The notes below the pieces were generated by a model that was not told where the DNA came from, did no database searches, and saw only the letters and a list, made by a program, of their open reading frames with translations. Source: Alnus glutinosa (lineage: Eukaryota; Streptophyta; Magnoliopsida; Fagales; Betulaceae). Taken from it: a stretch of DNA of 64,000 nt. Positions within the stretch are counted from its first letter, which is position 1. Each line of letters starts with the position of its first letter. This document shows, piece by piece, positions 1 through 10,805 of the stretch. The stretch is taken from assembly GCF_958979055.1 (NCBI RefSeq), contig NC_084888.1:24326304-24390303 (forward strand), written 5' to 3'. Made by a program: the position numbers and the translations under genes.

Positions 1-1
1 A

Positions 2-2158
2 AATGGTGAACAGGCAGAAGGCCTTCTAGTCGAGCAAAACATGTCACCCTGCTACGAATTCATTGAAAAGTTCTGTGGGTGTATCTCCAGTCATCTCTCT
101 GCCATGCAGAAACAGAGGTACATGTGACTGCCTAGCCAATAGTGTTGTGTATGCTACTCATACATCTTACCTTATTTCTATTGAGGCCTAAAGGAGAGTC
201 CTAACTTTTGTCAGATTACTAAGAAACTTAAGAAACTTCAAGCTGAGGGGAGAGGATAACGCTTAACATATAGTTAGCCATTTGGATATAGTCATAGGAA
301 CTAATCTTTGAGATGTAGATGTTGAGAACTTGGAGCTAATTTTTGGGCTTTAATCTTCAAAATCTTGATTTTAATCTACATATCAGTTTATACTTAAATG
401 AGGCCCGAAAAAAAGGCTATACTTTCTTCTTAAATTTTACTGTTCTGATCCTGAGATTCATATCTTTCCCTGCACCTTCCGTTTTATCCTTTATATAGGG
501 GTTGCCCTGAGGAGTGCAAGGAAGCTGTACCATCTTTGATGTACGCAGCCGCAAGATTCTCTGATTTGCCTGAGCTCCGAGACCTGCGAACTATTTTTAC
601 TGAGAGATATGGAAATTCCCTTGAATCTTATACAAATAAAGAGGTAAATTCATAGGTTCCTTAATAGCTCGTCTCTACAATTCACAGCTCCAGTCCATTA
701 ATAATATACACTGCTTCTTTTGTGAATATCTTTGTTTGGGTACTGACCAAGCTAATGGCTTTTAATCAGTTTGTTGAGAGGTTGAGGTCAAATCCTCCTA
801 CAAAGGAGATGAAGATTCAGTTACTGCAAGACATAGCACAAGAATCCAATATACGATGGAATAGCAAGGGTCTAGAACAGAAATTGTATACTGCTGCACC
901 CAAACAAGTAAGCTTCACTCTCTATTACTAAAGTTGCCTCCAAAATTGTTAGACAAAGATATCAGAAGGGAAATGAAAAACAATTCGGAGATTGGGGGTA
1001 TAAAGAGATATCTTTTACCTTTAAAAGGAAGGATGGGAGAGATCTTTGAGACAATGGAAGCCATACCATACTATCTATGAAGTATGCATGCACGCCCCCC
1101 CCAATCTCTACAAAAGGCCTGCTTTTATATAATAACAAAACAACCTTGGTACTCAGAAGTTCAAGGCCCTCAACTTTAATCGTCAGTGGATCTACTAAGA
1201 TGCCAAAGCTTCCCCTGCTTCCTGCCTATTTAGTCCTACTTGTCAAAATTGAATTTGGATGTTGAGCCCCTTTCTACTTCTGATTACTTTTTGCAACATG
1301 TATGACTTCTTCCAGGAAGATCCTAAACGTGGTTCGTTAAGCAATATTGATGATGAAAAACGGCAGAAAAACAAGGATGATGCAGTCCCAGAAAGAGACA
1401 ACCAGAATGCTGGGAACAGACTGAGCAATGGGGAGGGTTTTATTGCAAAAAGAAAGGATAGCGACCTTAATTTTCATGGAAGAAAGGATGTCATTGATGA
1501 TCGATACAGGATGCCTAGCAGTAGTGAAGAAGAGAGGACTACAAATTTATCCCAGGATGGCCTAAAAACTTCTTCACCGTTGAACTATAAATTTATCCCT
1601 CCACCTTACCTCAAAAAGAAGGCTGACAAACACAAAAACAGTTCAGAGGAACCCCCCACAAAATTAAAAGGCAGTGTTGAGATGGAAGCAGCTCAACATG
1701 TTGGTGGTCCGGTTGTTGAAGATAAGCCAAAACCAAGGTCAGTTAGGAGGAGAAACTTGAAATCACAAGAAGATGCGAAAGAAGTCCTGCGAACCATACA
1801 TGCAGTTGGTGGTGATCCAATGGATGAGGAAAGGAAGCTAGATGGCCATGTGATGCAACACAGTAAGAAGCAGTCACCCTTAGAATCAGGCAAAACAAAA
1901 GCATATCTGAAACCTACTCCTCCTTCACAACAAAGAGATCACGAGTACGGTGAATATAGGAGGAATAGAATAAAATCTGATTTGGATGTTCCACCTGCCA
2001 GAGCAGCACCAGAACCAACTTTACCCGAGGCAACAAAAAAGCATGTTCGAGCCACTTCCTTACAAGCAGAGATGCTGAGCATGGCTAGGCATGTGCATCC
2101 CAAGCTACCAGAGTACGACGAATTGGCAGCTCGGATTGCAGCTCTTAAGGGAAGATGA
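2..2158 (+). CDS. IST1-like protein (regulator of Vps4 activity in the MVB pathway), 3' part
   Basis: Partial gene entering from the left edge. Exons read 2-117, 499-643, 770-907 and 1316-2158, with GT-AG introns and frames that close exactly, giving about 413 residues in the window. The first three exons encode the end of the IST1/DUF292 helical domain: a PEECKEA stretch, then a DLPELRDLRTIFTERYG helix that is diagnostic of the family, then FVERL. The last exon is a long, charged, low-complexity tail ending in a conserved HPKLPEYDELAARIAALKG block, which resembles the C-terminal conserved motif of plant IST1-like proteins and probably binds an MIT domain. Family knowledge: IST1 proteins bind ESCRT-III/CHMP1 and modulate the Vps4/SKD1 ATPase in multivesicular body sorting on endosomes. 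The start codon lies outside the window. The next gene downstream is on the same strand. Confidence 0.93.
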
Positions 2159-3005
2159 AGATGCATGAAAGAAATAGATATGTAGAAAGCAATTCTTTCT
2201 TTCTTTTTTTACTTCAATTCTATACATCCTACATGTGTGATATAACTGATACGGGTTTCTTGTATTGTGTGCTAGTTAGTTACTTTGAGTGCATCAGTTT
2301 CTGTAGTCTGTTTGTGGCAGGCAACCGAAGGGGCATGCTCTACCAGTTTCTTCACACTTTACAGGCTGACATGCTGAACATGTTATGTTAGTGCATGCCC
2401 ATCCTAATTCCTAAGCTACTACATATATCTGTAATGAATGTTCATCACTCATCAGCTTCGACTGCGATAGAAACTTTGGAAGCAGTTTCATTCTTTTCTT
2501 TTTTTTGTTCTTTTGTTCTTTTTTTTTTTTTTTTAGTCCTCGTATACTATATTATCATCACGGAGAAAATCTCTACCTGTCACACATCCATTGTGTCACC
2601 GTATCATAGGATTTTAACACATCACTTTAAAACCAACTTTTAGGAAGAAAAAAAATTGGTTAGGGTAACACTTCTCTTTTCTGTTACCTGCAAGCGTCGT
2701 AGAAAAGAAACATTATGTACAAATTTACTAGGGACAATAAAATATGGGAAAGAAAAGCGGAAGCAAAGAAAGAGAAAAGATAAAGAATTTTGAGTGGTTC
2801 AATGTTAGACACATACGTTCATCACATCTAATTGCCTCTAAAGGGTACACCCCAATTACTTGTTCGAATTACTAGCAATTTGGATAGATAATGTGAGAGT
2901 TCCTATATGAGATTTTCTACCAGCCCAAAATTTATTTGGACAGGTTAATCCCATATGAAATAGTAGTGGATACTTATCCCTTTATTTATAGAAAAATTGT
3001 GGTTA
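2159..3005. other. 3' flank and intergenic DNA with a weak LTR-like remnant
   Basis: Contains the IST1-like 3' UTR, a T-rich tract near 2519-2534 and an AATAAA-type hexamer near 2736. From about 2740 to 2995 the composition and phrases (a run of AAAGCGGAA-like text followed by GTGGTTCAATG and a CCTCTAAAG block) resemble the minus-strand end of copia-type LTRs seen elsewhere in the window (43454-43756 and 44541-44885). Alignment would be needed to confirm this. No gene is seen here. Confidence 0.35.
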
Positions 3006-3475
3006 GGGTTCTTTTGGGTTTGCGATTTCAAAAAGCGTGATTTAAAATAACGATTTTAAAATGTGCGATTTGAAAAGATAATTTTTAAAATCACAGCTAA
3101 GTGTTTGGTAAAATCACAATTTAGCCTTTAAAATTACAAATTAGCCTTTAAAATTTCGTGTTTTTTAAAAAACATCATTTTACTTGTGAAATCGCAATTT
3201 TTAAAATCCCAGTTCTCAAACGATTTATTTTTTAGAAGTGCTATACATCCCAATTTTTTTTTTTTTTTTTCCAAAATTTGGTTCCTAAATAATGTGTTAC
3301 AATCTCATCTGATCTACCATTTTAAAAAATGTGTCATCATATGAGATGATGACACATCATTTGGGAATCACTTTTGGGGATAAAAATTTGTGAAGTAGAG
3401 CATTTTTCTTTATTTTTTACGATTTGGTTTAAAATTACACTTATTATCTATGAAATCGCAATCCCAAACACACTC
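3006..3475. mobile_element. MITE family A, copy 1 (with a second MITE nested inside)
   Basis: The ends form an imperfect inverted repeat: the left end reads GGGTTCTTTTGGGTTTGCG and the right end is its complement, CGCAATCCCAAACACACTC. The interior is rich in alternating GCGATTT/AAATCGC words. The same interior words, in reverse complement, occur in the element at 9739-10033, so the two are copies of one family. The inverted-repeat style suggests a hAT-type MITE, but no clean 8-bp target duplication is visible. It lies between the IST1-like gene and the METTL22-like gene. Confidence 0.7.
3235..3408. mobile_element. MITE nested inside MITE A copy 1
   Basis: A 174-bp insert flanked by an exact 11-bp direct repeat TTTATTTTTTA (3224-3234 and 3409-3419). 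Terminal inverted repeats are about 20 bp: GAAGTGCTATACATCCCAA on the left, and a right end TTTGTGAAGTAGAGCATTT that complements it imperfectly. The insert interrupts the GCGATTT-rich body of MITE A, so it is the younger insertion. A T-run near 3248-3269 is internal. Confidence 0.72.
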
Positions 3476-3874
3476 TTAGGGATGGAATATTAAGTATGCA
3501 ATCAAATCTCTAAAATTTATAATATCAACCTAATATGAAAAAGTAATAGCCAAATATGAAAAACATATTAGGGTTTTCTGGTTTATCCAAGATCTAAAGG
3601 CCGTTCATACAGTAGCAAAAAATTTTGAAGTGCACATCTGAACGACTCGTCGCGCATCTTGAGAACGTACTGTCGTTCATAAGATACCAAAACGTGGCTT
3701 CGTCGTTTTGCTCTTCTTCATGATTTTGTGCAATTTCAAAAACAGGACAAGAATGGAAAGCAGAGTGAAATTGGGGACTTAGGGTTTGCTTTTAGAATCG
3801 AATACTCAGCTTCATCACAACAACCACCACCACCATCATCATCATCTGAAGAAGAAGGAACGGCGCAGATATCG

Positions 3875-6800
3875 ATGCAAATGAACGGCAGAGATCCATC
3901 ACCAGCAGAGGAGGAGCAAGAGCAAGAGCAGGTGATGAGCGAGGTCCACCTGGGATGCCCACCTGGCCTCTCTGGGCCCCACATTTCCCACTTTGCCATT
4001 TCTCTTCCACCTACCTCATACACTGATGCTTCTGAATATGATGATGAAGTGGCTTCTGTAGATCCAACGATCAGCGTGGACCAAGATGGTGATCTGGTTC
4101 TCATTAGACGCAACAGTCAGTTTCTTTCACTTGGTCTGTGCGTTTGCGAGCTTCAATGTCATTTTGTTTTATGTGAATGAGTATTTCTTACTGTTAATCT
4201 GCAGAACCATGTTTTGAAAGTTATAGATTGAGCATTCAGCACAATATCACATCATCGGTTCCGAGTGTGGGTTTGCAGGTGATTATTGGGTTTCTTATTT
4301 GATGGGTTTTTTTTTTTCGGATTTTATGTGCTTTGTTTTGATGTCCCTCCTCAATTTCCCCCCTTCAGGTGTGGAGAGCGGAGCTTGTGTTATCTGATTT
4401 TGTGTTGCATAAGATGTTTACTTCATCTGAGTTTGATGGAATTGTTGCATTAGAACTTGGTGCTGGAACAGGTATTGCTTTGATTTTCATGCTGCTTTTC
4501 ACCAAGTAATGTAAGTTTTAAACCCACGACCAAAATTGAATATGCTCCATGTGACATGAACGTGTTGAATCTCATTAGGAACTATAATACTTGATCCTTC
4601 CTACCCACCGATTCAATATGTCATGGATTATTTAGCGGATATCATTTTTATGCTTTCCATTAACACTTTCTAACCATTTACCAAGATTTTTGAAGATGAT
4701 AAAAATTATGTCGTGCTCAAAGCATTGTGATGCGGAGCATCAAATATGAGCCACAGATCACATGATCTGGATCATTATTAGTCTTTTTGTTTAGTTCCAT
4801 TTTTTGTTTTATTATTTGTTTTCAGACTGGTTGTATTATTTTCACCTGATCATGGATTTGATTACGTTGTTACTGGCACAGCATGAGGTCTTCACTTGAT
4901 GTTTATGTTGTAGATTTATGGTTAATAAAAGGAGTATGCATAAGTTCGATTATACCATAATCTGGCTGACCCAATTGGAAATTGTGAAAATTTCAAATGC
5001 ACTTACACAAGTATACAGGAAAATGACTTGCAGTTCTGTCAGTGCAAATCCTGTGCTTGAGAAGGTCCCCCACCAGTTCCTCGGCAGCACCTCGAGGTGC
5101 ATTTAGTTGTCTTAAATGAGACTCGGGATATTCCTCACTCCATGGCATGGCACCTTTCGCTCATCCATTCCGCCCGTCTGCCCAGACGCAGCACCCTTTT
5201 TCATTATCATCTACTGTGCTTTCTTTCCTCCCAGCTATTCACGCATGAAGATCGTTGTATGTATGCTCGACTTCGGTTGCCGGTGCTATAGGTAGGAGTA
5301 CATTATGGCAGGATCAGTCACCCAGGCCAACCAACCCTCCTCCAAGAAGAATTGTGCTATGCCCCTCTGATTCCTATAGAGGGAAAGAGCTGCCTAGTGA
5401 TCCCTAGGTTGCAGCACGTCCGGTCGTTAACTCCTCACGCCGCTGCCGCCGTTTCTAGGACCGACCAACGCCTCACCTGCATAGGTAACTACGTAGTGTA
5501 GTGTCGGTCCCACATTCAACATAGATCGAAGGATCGTTACCCCCCTTTGCTACGCTCTTCCCCCTTGGTGGGATATTGCCAAGCTCCTCTGGTGCCCTTG
5601 CAATCAAGATTTGTATCTCCTAACTCGTAACTCCTTGCTTTCAGACGAGGAGCTCAACTCGGACCAGGTAAGAAACCACACGCAAAAGTCTGTCTTTTCA
5701 GTCTTGTCATGTGACTAAGAGTAAGCCAAACAAGGAGGCGCCGGCCAATATTAGGAACAACAGTTACGAGCTATGTCGCTAGGAATACAGGTTCAACAAA
5801 ACTAAGGTGATGACAGGATTGGTCTATCACCCTTACTCAGTTGGAGGAAGAAAGTAGTTGGGCAACTGTAGAAGAAATCTCGTAGCTCCAAAAAGAAAGG
5901 TGATAAATGCACTTCAAAGGGAGGGAAGCTCTCACACATTCTTTTTTGGGTCAGAACGAAAGATGGTCTCTACTCTCCGTAAGGGAAGGGTACCATGAAG
6001 TAGTGGTAGGTCATCCCTTATCCCATTCCTCAAGGCGGGATGGTTAGTTTAAGCAACAAGAACAACCGATTGGATATTTGTCTTACTAAATGCCATCTGA
6101 AATTTGTAAATTTCTGTGTCAATGTTTGAAATTGATTTAAGATTATGTAAATTATTCTAAATTATTCTTTCCAATTCTACTACCTATCTGTAACATTAAG
6201 GTATGCTTCCAATTGATTTAAGATTATGTAAATTATTCAACATTTTGCTTTCAATTTCTATTGTCTATCTGAAACATTAAGGTATCTCGGGTGACAAGAT
6301 TTATCTTACTTTCTTCACCAGGATTGCTGGGTATATTACTTGCACGTGTTGCAGAGACTGTGTTTCTGACTGGTATGGTACCTTGCCTATACTAGAATAT
6401 CACTCTTTATTCATATCTGAAATGATTCGTTATTTCAACAGTTTGAGAATCTTATTCTCAATAAGTTACTGAAATATTGCCCAAAATATTTTATTCTGAT
6501 GTAGTGTTGTGTGCCTTTTGTGGGTCTTGAGGTTTTAGGGTCTAGTGGGTTTGTGGGTTTCTTTTTTCTCTTTGTGGGCTGGTTTGGTGGTTCCCGTGTA
6601 CTTATGGGCGCCTTACGCTTTGTTTTAATAAAAGTTTTATTACTTATAAAAAAAATATATATTTTATTCTGATGGATGGATGGATGGATGCCTAATCAAT
6701 TATGTCTCATATACTGTTAGCTGATATATGACTATTTGCAGCTTTGGATTTATCAAATTAAATCCTTAGTTCCTTCTTCCTCTGTTTTTTTCCCCGACCT

Positions 6801-9486
6801 GTTTTCCCTTTTTTTTTAACTTATGGTTTTTATGGCTGTTAAGCACAAGTTTTGTAGATATTTTACAAGAACTATATCCACTTTTCAAGTGATATTGTGG
6901 AAAAGATGGAAGGAGCTCCGAGCTTATACTTAATGGAGCCAATAAGCATGACTCTCTCTCCCTCCCTCCCTCCCTCCCTCCCTCTCATACATGTCCATGC
7001 TTGCAGACTCTCATGTAGACTATTGTTAACTAGAGAATGTAGATATTATAGAAGGCAATGTCAAATAGAAGGGAAAATCAGAATCCCGGTTATTATGTAC
7101 CAATAATGTTTTTGAACTGAAAAAACTTATACTGATTGTATTTATAACCACTATCCGTCACAATATTCTTAATAAAAGATTGAAATCCTTCACTTACATC
7201 CTCCACTGTGAGATTGCCTATACCTTAATGGAGTTCTATCTTCGGCCTTTATGGGTTAAAGTGGGTCATGTCTATGCTAAATGGTGGATCTCTTCACTTG
7301 TGGCTCTTTTCTAAGGGTAGCAATGTGGAAGATGATCCCGTTCTGCTTAATGTGGTGTATTTGGATAGAAATAAATAATCGTAGTTTTGGGGATTGCGAG
7401 AGGACGGTGGTAGAACCAAAGGCGTTTTTCCTCAAAACCCTATACCATTGGACAACCGCCTTTAAGTGCCTTTATATTACTAGCTTTAATGATTTTCTTG
7501 ATCTTTTTCCTTTTCCTACTTGGGTGTCTCTCTCTCTCTCGTATACTTCTTGTTACTTGAGTTGCGCCCTTTTGCTTTTTAATAAAATTCAATTACTTAT
7601 ATAAAAAATAAAAAAAATAAAAAAAAAAAAAAAAGTAAAAAGAAGAAAAAAAAAAAAGGTGTTTTACATTTCATGGCCCAAATATAGCATGGAAGGCTGT
7701 AATTTAATAAAAAGCTCTTTAACAATAAATCCTCAACCCTTCATGCGCAGGTAGTTGAAGTTTACTACTGGGTTTCTGATAAAGTTGTCTTGGAATATTG
7801 AACTGATTGGATTGCAAATATTCATGCCTAATTTACAAACTAAACCAGGAATTAAAGATTTGGAATGATTGCGCTGATGATCGTCTCATGTGCCAATGGT
7901 ATAACACATTCGCTTTCTTTCACCTTCTCTGGTTAGATGTACTTTCAAATCTTCCTGACAGAAATTTGTATCACCTTAATCTGGACTAGTTAATGAAGAA
8001 AATTTGCGTTTGAATGCAAAGTTCATTAGTGATGATTCTTTTTGGTGGAATAAATGAATAACATTAAGTCCAGGATACTGCCAGTGAGCTTTAGCTCAAA
8101 TGGCACTTCCTCCCTTTGTAGGAAGATGGAGGGTGAGGTCCTGGGTTCAAGTTCCACTGAGTGCGTGTGTAACTTACCAATAAATAAATAAATAAAATTA
8201 AGTCCAGGGTACTGTTTTAATTCATGTTGCTTCACTTTGTTATGCAGTATCTGAAATGATTTTTCTTTTCTAAATAAGCCTCTTTATTTGTTGACAGACC
8301 ATGGTGAAGAAATTCTCAACAACTGTGCTAAGAATGTTGACCTTAATTCTGAACTGTTCAACTATCGAGCTGCAGTTTACGTACGTGAACTTGATTGGAT
8401 GAGTCCCTGGCCTCCTAGAGTAAGCCCAGGAGAGACTCCTCTGCATAAAAGGTGAGATATATTACTTTTGTTGATAATGCAAAGAAAGCTAAAGATAAAT
8501 TTGATGGTTGGTCCATCAAAGGTAAAATTGCAAATATATTTACCTTTAAATATAAATATATTTGCAATTTTTAAAAACCCATTTTCTTGCTTTTTCCACC
8601 AATTCTGTCATACCTTAATGTCAGTAACTTGGGAACATATATCATTTTGTGTAGTAGTGTCATCCAGGTATACATGGACCTTTTCAGAAGTTGAAGAAGT
8701 CCAGGGAGCTTCTGTGATTGTAGCTGCTGATGTAATTTATAGCGATGACTTGACTGATGCATTTTTTGGTGTTCTAGAGAGATTGATGTCACTGGGTTCT
8801 GAGAAGGTACAAATCAAGCGTGGTAGAATGGCCAGCAATATGGAATAGCAAATATCACGTCACAAGAGAATCGTTAGAATCTGTCCTCTTTTTGGACTGA
8901 AACATAAAAGATTTTTAAGATTCTGCACTAAGGCTTAATGGACCTTCCAAATGTAGTTGAAATGAGTAGTTTTCCCATGTGGGTGAAAGATACCCTCTCT
9001 CACATTCAATTGTTGACATCTCTTGTTTGTTTAAATAGAAACTAAGTTTCTCATATGGTGATCAAATAAATGACAATAACCTTCCTATGTTTCTCAGGTG
9101 TTATACTTAGCATTGGAAAAGCGATACAACTTCAGTTTCAGTGATCTTGATGTTGTTGCAAATGGTTATTCACATTTCTGTAGCTATCTGAGGGATGATA
9201 AGGGTAAGCATGTTACTATTTAGGATGTGCTTCTTACTATGAGATCCCCTTTTACAGCCTTGTTATGTGTTATATAATTTGGTTTTGTAATGGTGATGCA
9301 GAATGCGAGGAGGTAAAAAATGGATCTCTCCCTTGTTTTGTTGGGAAGCGCATAGATATCACACAAATTCCCAAACATGTGAGGGAGTACGAGAGAGGAA
9401 ATGATGTTGAGATTTGGCAAATTAGTTACGAGAAAAGATCCCAATTCAGAGATTCCTATGACAATGAGACTCAAGTAATTATGTAA
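3875..9486 (+). CDS. METTL22-like SAM-dependent methyltransferase
   Basis: Eight exons: 3875-4115, 4205-4278, 4369-4471, 6322-6372, 8298-8451, 8668-8806, 9098-9203 and 9302-9486. Together they give 1053 nt, a 350-residue protein. The SAM-binding motif I (ALELGAGTGLLG) spans the exon 3/4 junction at about residues 132-143. It is followed by the acidic VFLTD strand end, and a later AADVIYSDDL block (about residue 230) is typical of the seven-beta-strand methyltransferase_16 family. The N-terminus has a DQDGDLVLIRR stretch matching METTL22-type proteins. Human METTL22 methylates the chaperone-like protein KIN; the plant substrate is unknown. The ATG at 3875 is chosen because the frame upstream is open but has no earlier ATG before the stop at 3680. 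A further upstream exon cannot be excluded. Introns 4 and 5 (1.8 and 1.9 kb) are inflated by inserted DNA. Confidence 0.88.
5030..6062. other. GC-rich organelle-like insertion (possible NUMT) in METTL22-like intron 4
   Basis: Within an AT-rich intron, about 1 kb switches abruptly to balanced base composition with no long homopolymers and many CCCxxGGG-type words, then switches back at about 6062. The texture (blocks such as CACGCCGCTGCCGCCGTTTC, CCCCTTGGTGGGATATTGCC and CTCAAGGCGGGATGG) is that of non-coding plant mitochondrial DNA, and I recall similar blocks from plant mitogenomes. There is no open reading frame of note. The exact ends and donor locus cannot be set without a search. Confidence 0.5.
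6130..6288. repeat. Two-copy tandem duplication, period 81 bp, upstream of exon 4 of the METTL22-like gene
   Basis: Two adjacent copies begin AATTGATTTAAGATTATG at 6130 and 6211, and each ends in an ACATTAAGGTAT-type phrase. The second copy ends about 35 bp before the exon 4 acceptor at 6321, so branch-point or polypyrimidine sequence may be duplicated. It follows directly after the organelle-like block. Confidence 0.75.
6502..6658 (+). mobile_element. 5'-truncated LINE insertion (LINE 3' end) with target-site duplication
   Basis: The segment ends in the typical plant LINE 3' phrase (…GCTTTGTTTTAATAAAAG, TTATTACTTATAAAAAAAAT) with a short A-rich tail. It is bounded by an exact 16-bp direct repeat ATATTTTATTCTGATG at 6486-6501 and 6659-6674. 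The length of about 157 bp indicates severe 5' truncation. It lies in intron 5 of the METTL22-like gene. Confidence 0.8.
7230..7658 (+). mobile_element. LINE 3' fragment with reverse-transcriptase C-terminal remnant
   Basis: The plus-strand frame around 7281-7604 reads VAMWKMIPFCLMWCIWIEIN, NRSFGDCERT and then FFLKTLYHWTTAF. This is the characteristic C-terminal zf-RVT region of plant L1-type LINE ORF2 proteins. After the stop comes the usual tail (TTTTTAATAAAATTC, then TTACTTATATAAAAAATAAA) and an A-rich stretch to about 7658. The left boundary is uncertain and I did not find a target duplication. Located in intron 5 of the METTL22-like gene. Confidence 0.78.
8081..8196 (+). mobile_element. 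tRNA-derived SINE with 18-bp target-site duplication
   Basis: A 116-bp element with RNA polymerase III box A TAGCTCAAATGG (8092-8103) and box B GGTTCAAGTTCC (8144-8155), ending in a (TAAA)n tail. It is flanked by an 18-bp direct repeat with one mismatch, ATTAAGTCCAGGATACTG (8063-8080) and ATTAAGTCCAGGGTACTG (8197-8214). This is a complete plant SINE structure on the same strand as the host gene, in intron 5 about 80 bp upstream of exon 5. Confidence 0.92.
8524..8571. repeat. Perfect hairpin-forming inverted repeat in METTL22-like intron
   Basis: Arms of 19 bp (8524-8542 and 8553-8571), built around AATTGCAAATATATTTA and its complement, are separated by a 10-base loop. It lies in the short intron between exons 5 and 6. 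No function can be assigned. Confidence 0.8.
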
Positions 9487-9738
9487 ACCTTTTGTTTAGT
9501 TTGTTGTAAATGTCTTAACTAATTCCTAATCCTGTCCTCAATTCAATTTTTATAGTTGAATTGTGTTTTAAAACGTTCAATAGGTGGCAGATTTACCTTT
9601 TCAAAATAAAGTCCTTGCAAATCTATTTTGTAATGTAATCTTCTTATTGTACCAAATGTGTTTAGATGCTGATTTAATCTTAAAAATGATATAGGAATTG
9701 TGAGAGCACCAAATCTTTCAAAAGATGATTTTACCTTA

Positions 9739-10033
9739 GGGTGCGTTTGTGATTGCGATTTCGTAGACAAAAAATGCGATTTTAAACTAAATCACAATAA
9801 ATGAACCGTTTAATAATTGTGTTTTTAAAAAATTGCGACTTGAAAACGTAGAAAATTGTTTTTTCAAATCGCAAGTAAGGGTGCTTTTTTTAAAAAACAA
9901 AATTTTAAAGGTCAAACTGTGATTTTGCCAAACGTTTAACTGCCTTTTTAAAAATCATCTTTTTCAAATCGCACATTTTAAAATCTCTATTTTTAAATCG
10001 CACTTTTTGAAATCACAAAATTCAAACGGACCC
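9739..10033. mobile_element. MITE family A, copy 2
   Basis: A 295-bp element starting GGGTGCGTTTGTGATTGCG and ending CAAACGGACCC, with inverted-repeat ends and a GCGATTT/AAATCGC-rich interior. The right half, in reverse complement, matches the left half of the element at 3006-3475 closely (shared words include TTTCAAAAAG and ATTTTAAAATGTGCGATTT). Flanks TTACCTTA and TTACCCAT are a possible degenerate 8-bp duplication. It sits about 250 bp past the METTL22-like stop codon. Confidence 0.75.
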
Positions 10034-10804
10034 TTACCCATTATCCATCGTTACGAAAATAATTAAACATAACTTAAATATGGATTTAAACAGTATATGA
10101 ACGTAAAAACAGAATGCAAACGATCTAGATTAGAATGATTACCTCTAGTTAGAAACTCTCAAAGCTTGAGAATCAAAAGCTCCAAGTGAAAGTCCTTTCT
10201 CACTTCTCTTTTCTTTTCTCTCTCTCATTCTAGGGTTTTCAAATGTTAAAGACGACTAAAATAGAGATTCTAAACGAATGAATAGCTTTATGGCAATCAA
10301 TGCATGAGAGAAATGATAGAAAAGTCATTATTTTTATTCTTTGTAACTGCCCATTGATCGTTCATTCGTTACACGAGTCAATCGTTTGGTTTCTAGGTTT
10401 TACATCGATCGATTGATAGTAGCATCGATTGTCGGCTCACATAATCTCTTTAGAAAATTTCTAGAGTTTTAATCATAAAAATCATATTTGAAATTGTTTT
10501 TACTCGATTAAATATAATTTCTATAATTATATATGTTAATAAATATTTCTTCATGCCCATGTTTATTGAATTATTACCTAAAAATATTTATTTAACTACC
10601 CGAGGTGTTACAACACAATTCTAGCATGTGTCCATTTAGATATAATCTCCATATGTAATTTAAAACCTTTCATTATCCATTTTCTAAGACAATAACTCAT
10701 TCTAACATGTTAACTGTTTTATACACTCTAAACACATTCCTAACGTATTAACATCAAAGTATATAGCATTTACTTGGACATAACAATATCTTTATTATAT
10801 AGAG
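10034..10804. other. AT-rich intergenic DNA
   Basis: No coding potential. A stretch at 10350-10440 contains repeated ATCGAT-type words, but no element boundary was recognised. Confidence 0.5.
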
Positions 10805-10805
10805 T

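Noticed and set aside
8081..8160. tRNA-like sequence with box A and box B
   Set aside because: It cannot fold into a complete tRNA and is bounded by an 18-bp duplication and an A-rich tail; it is the head of a SINE.
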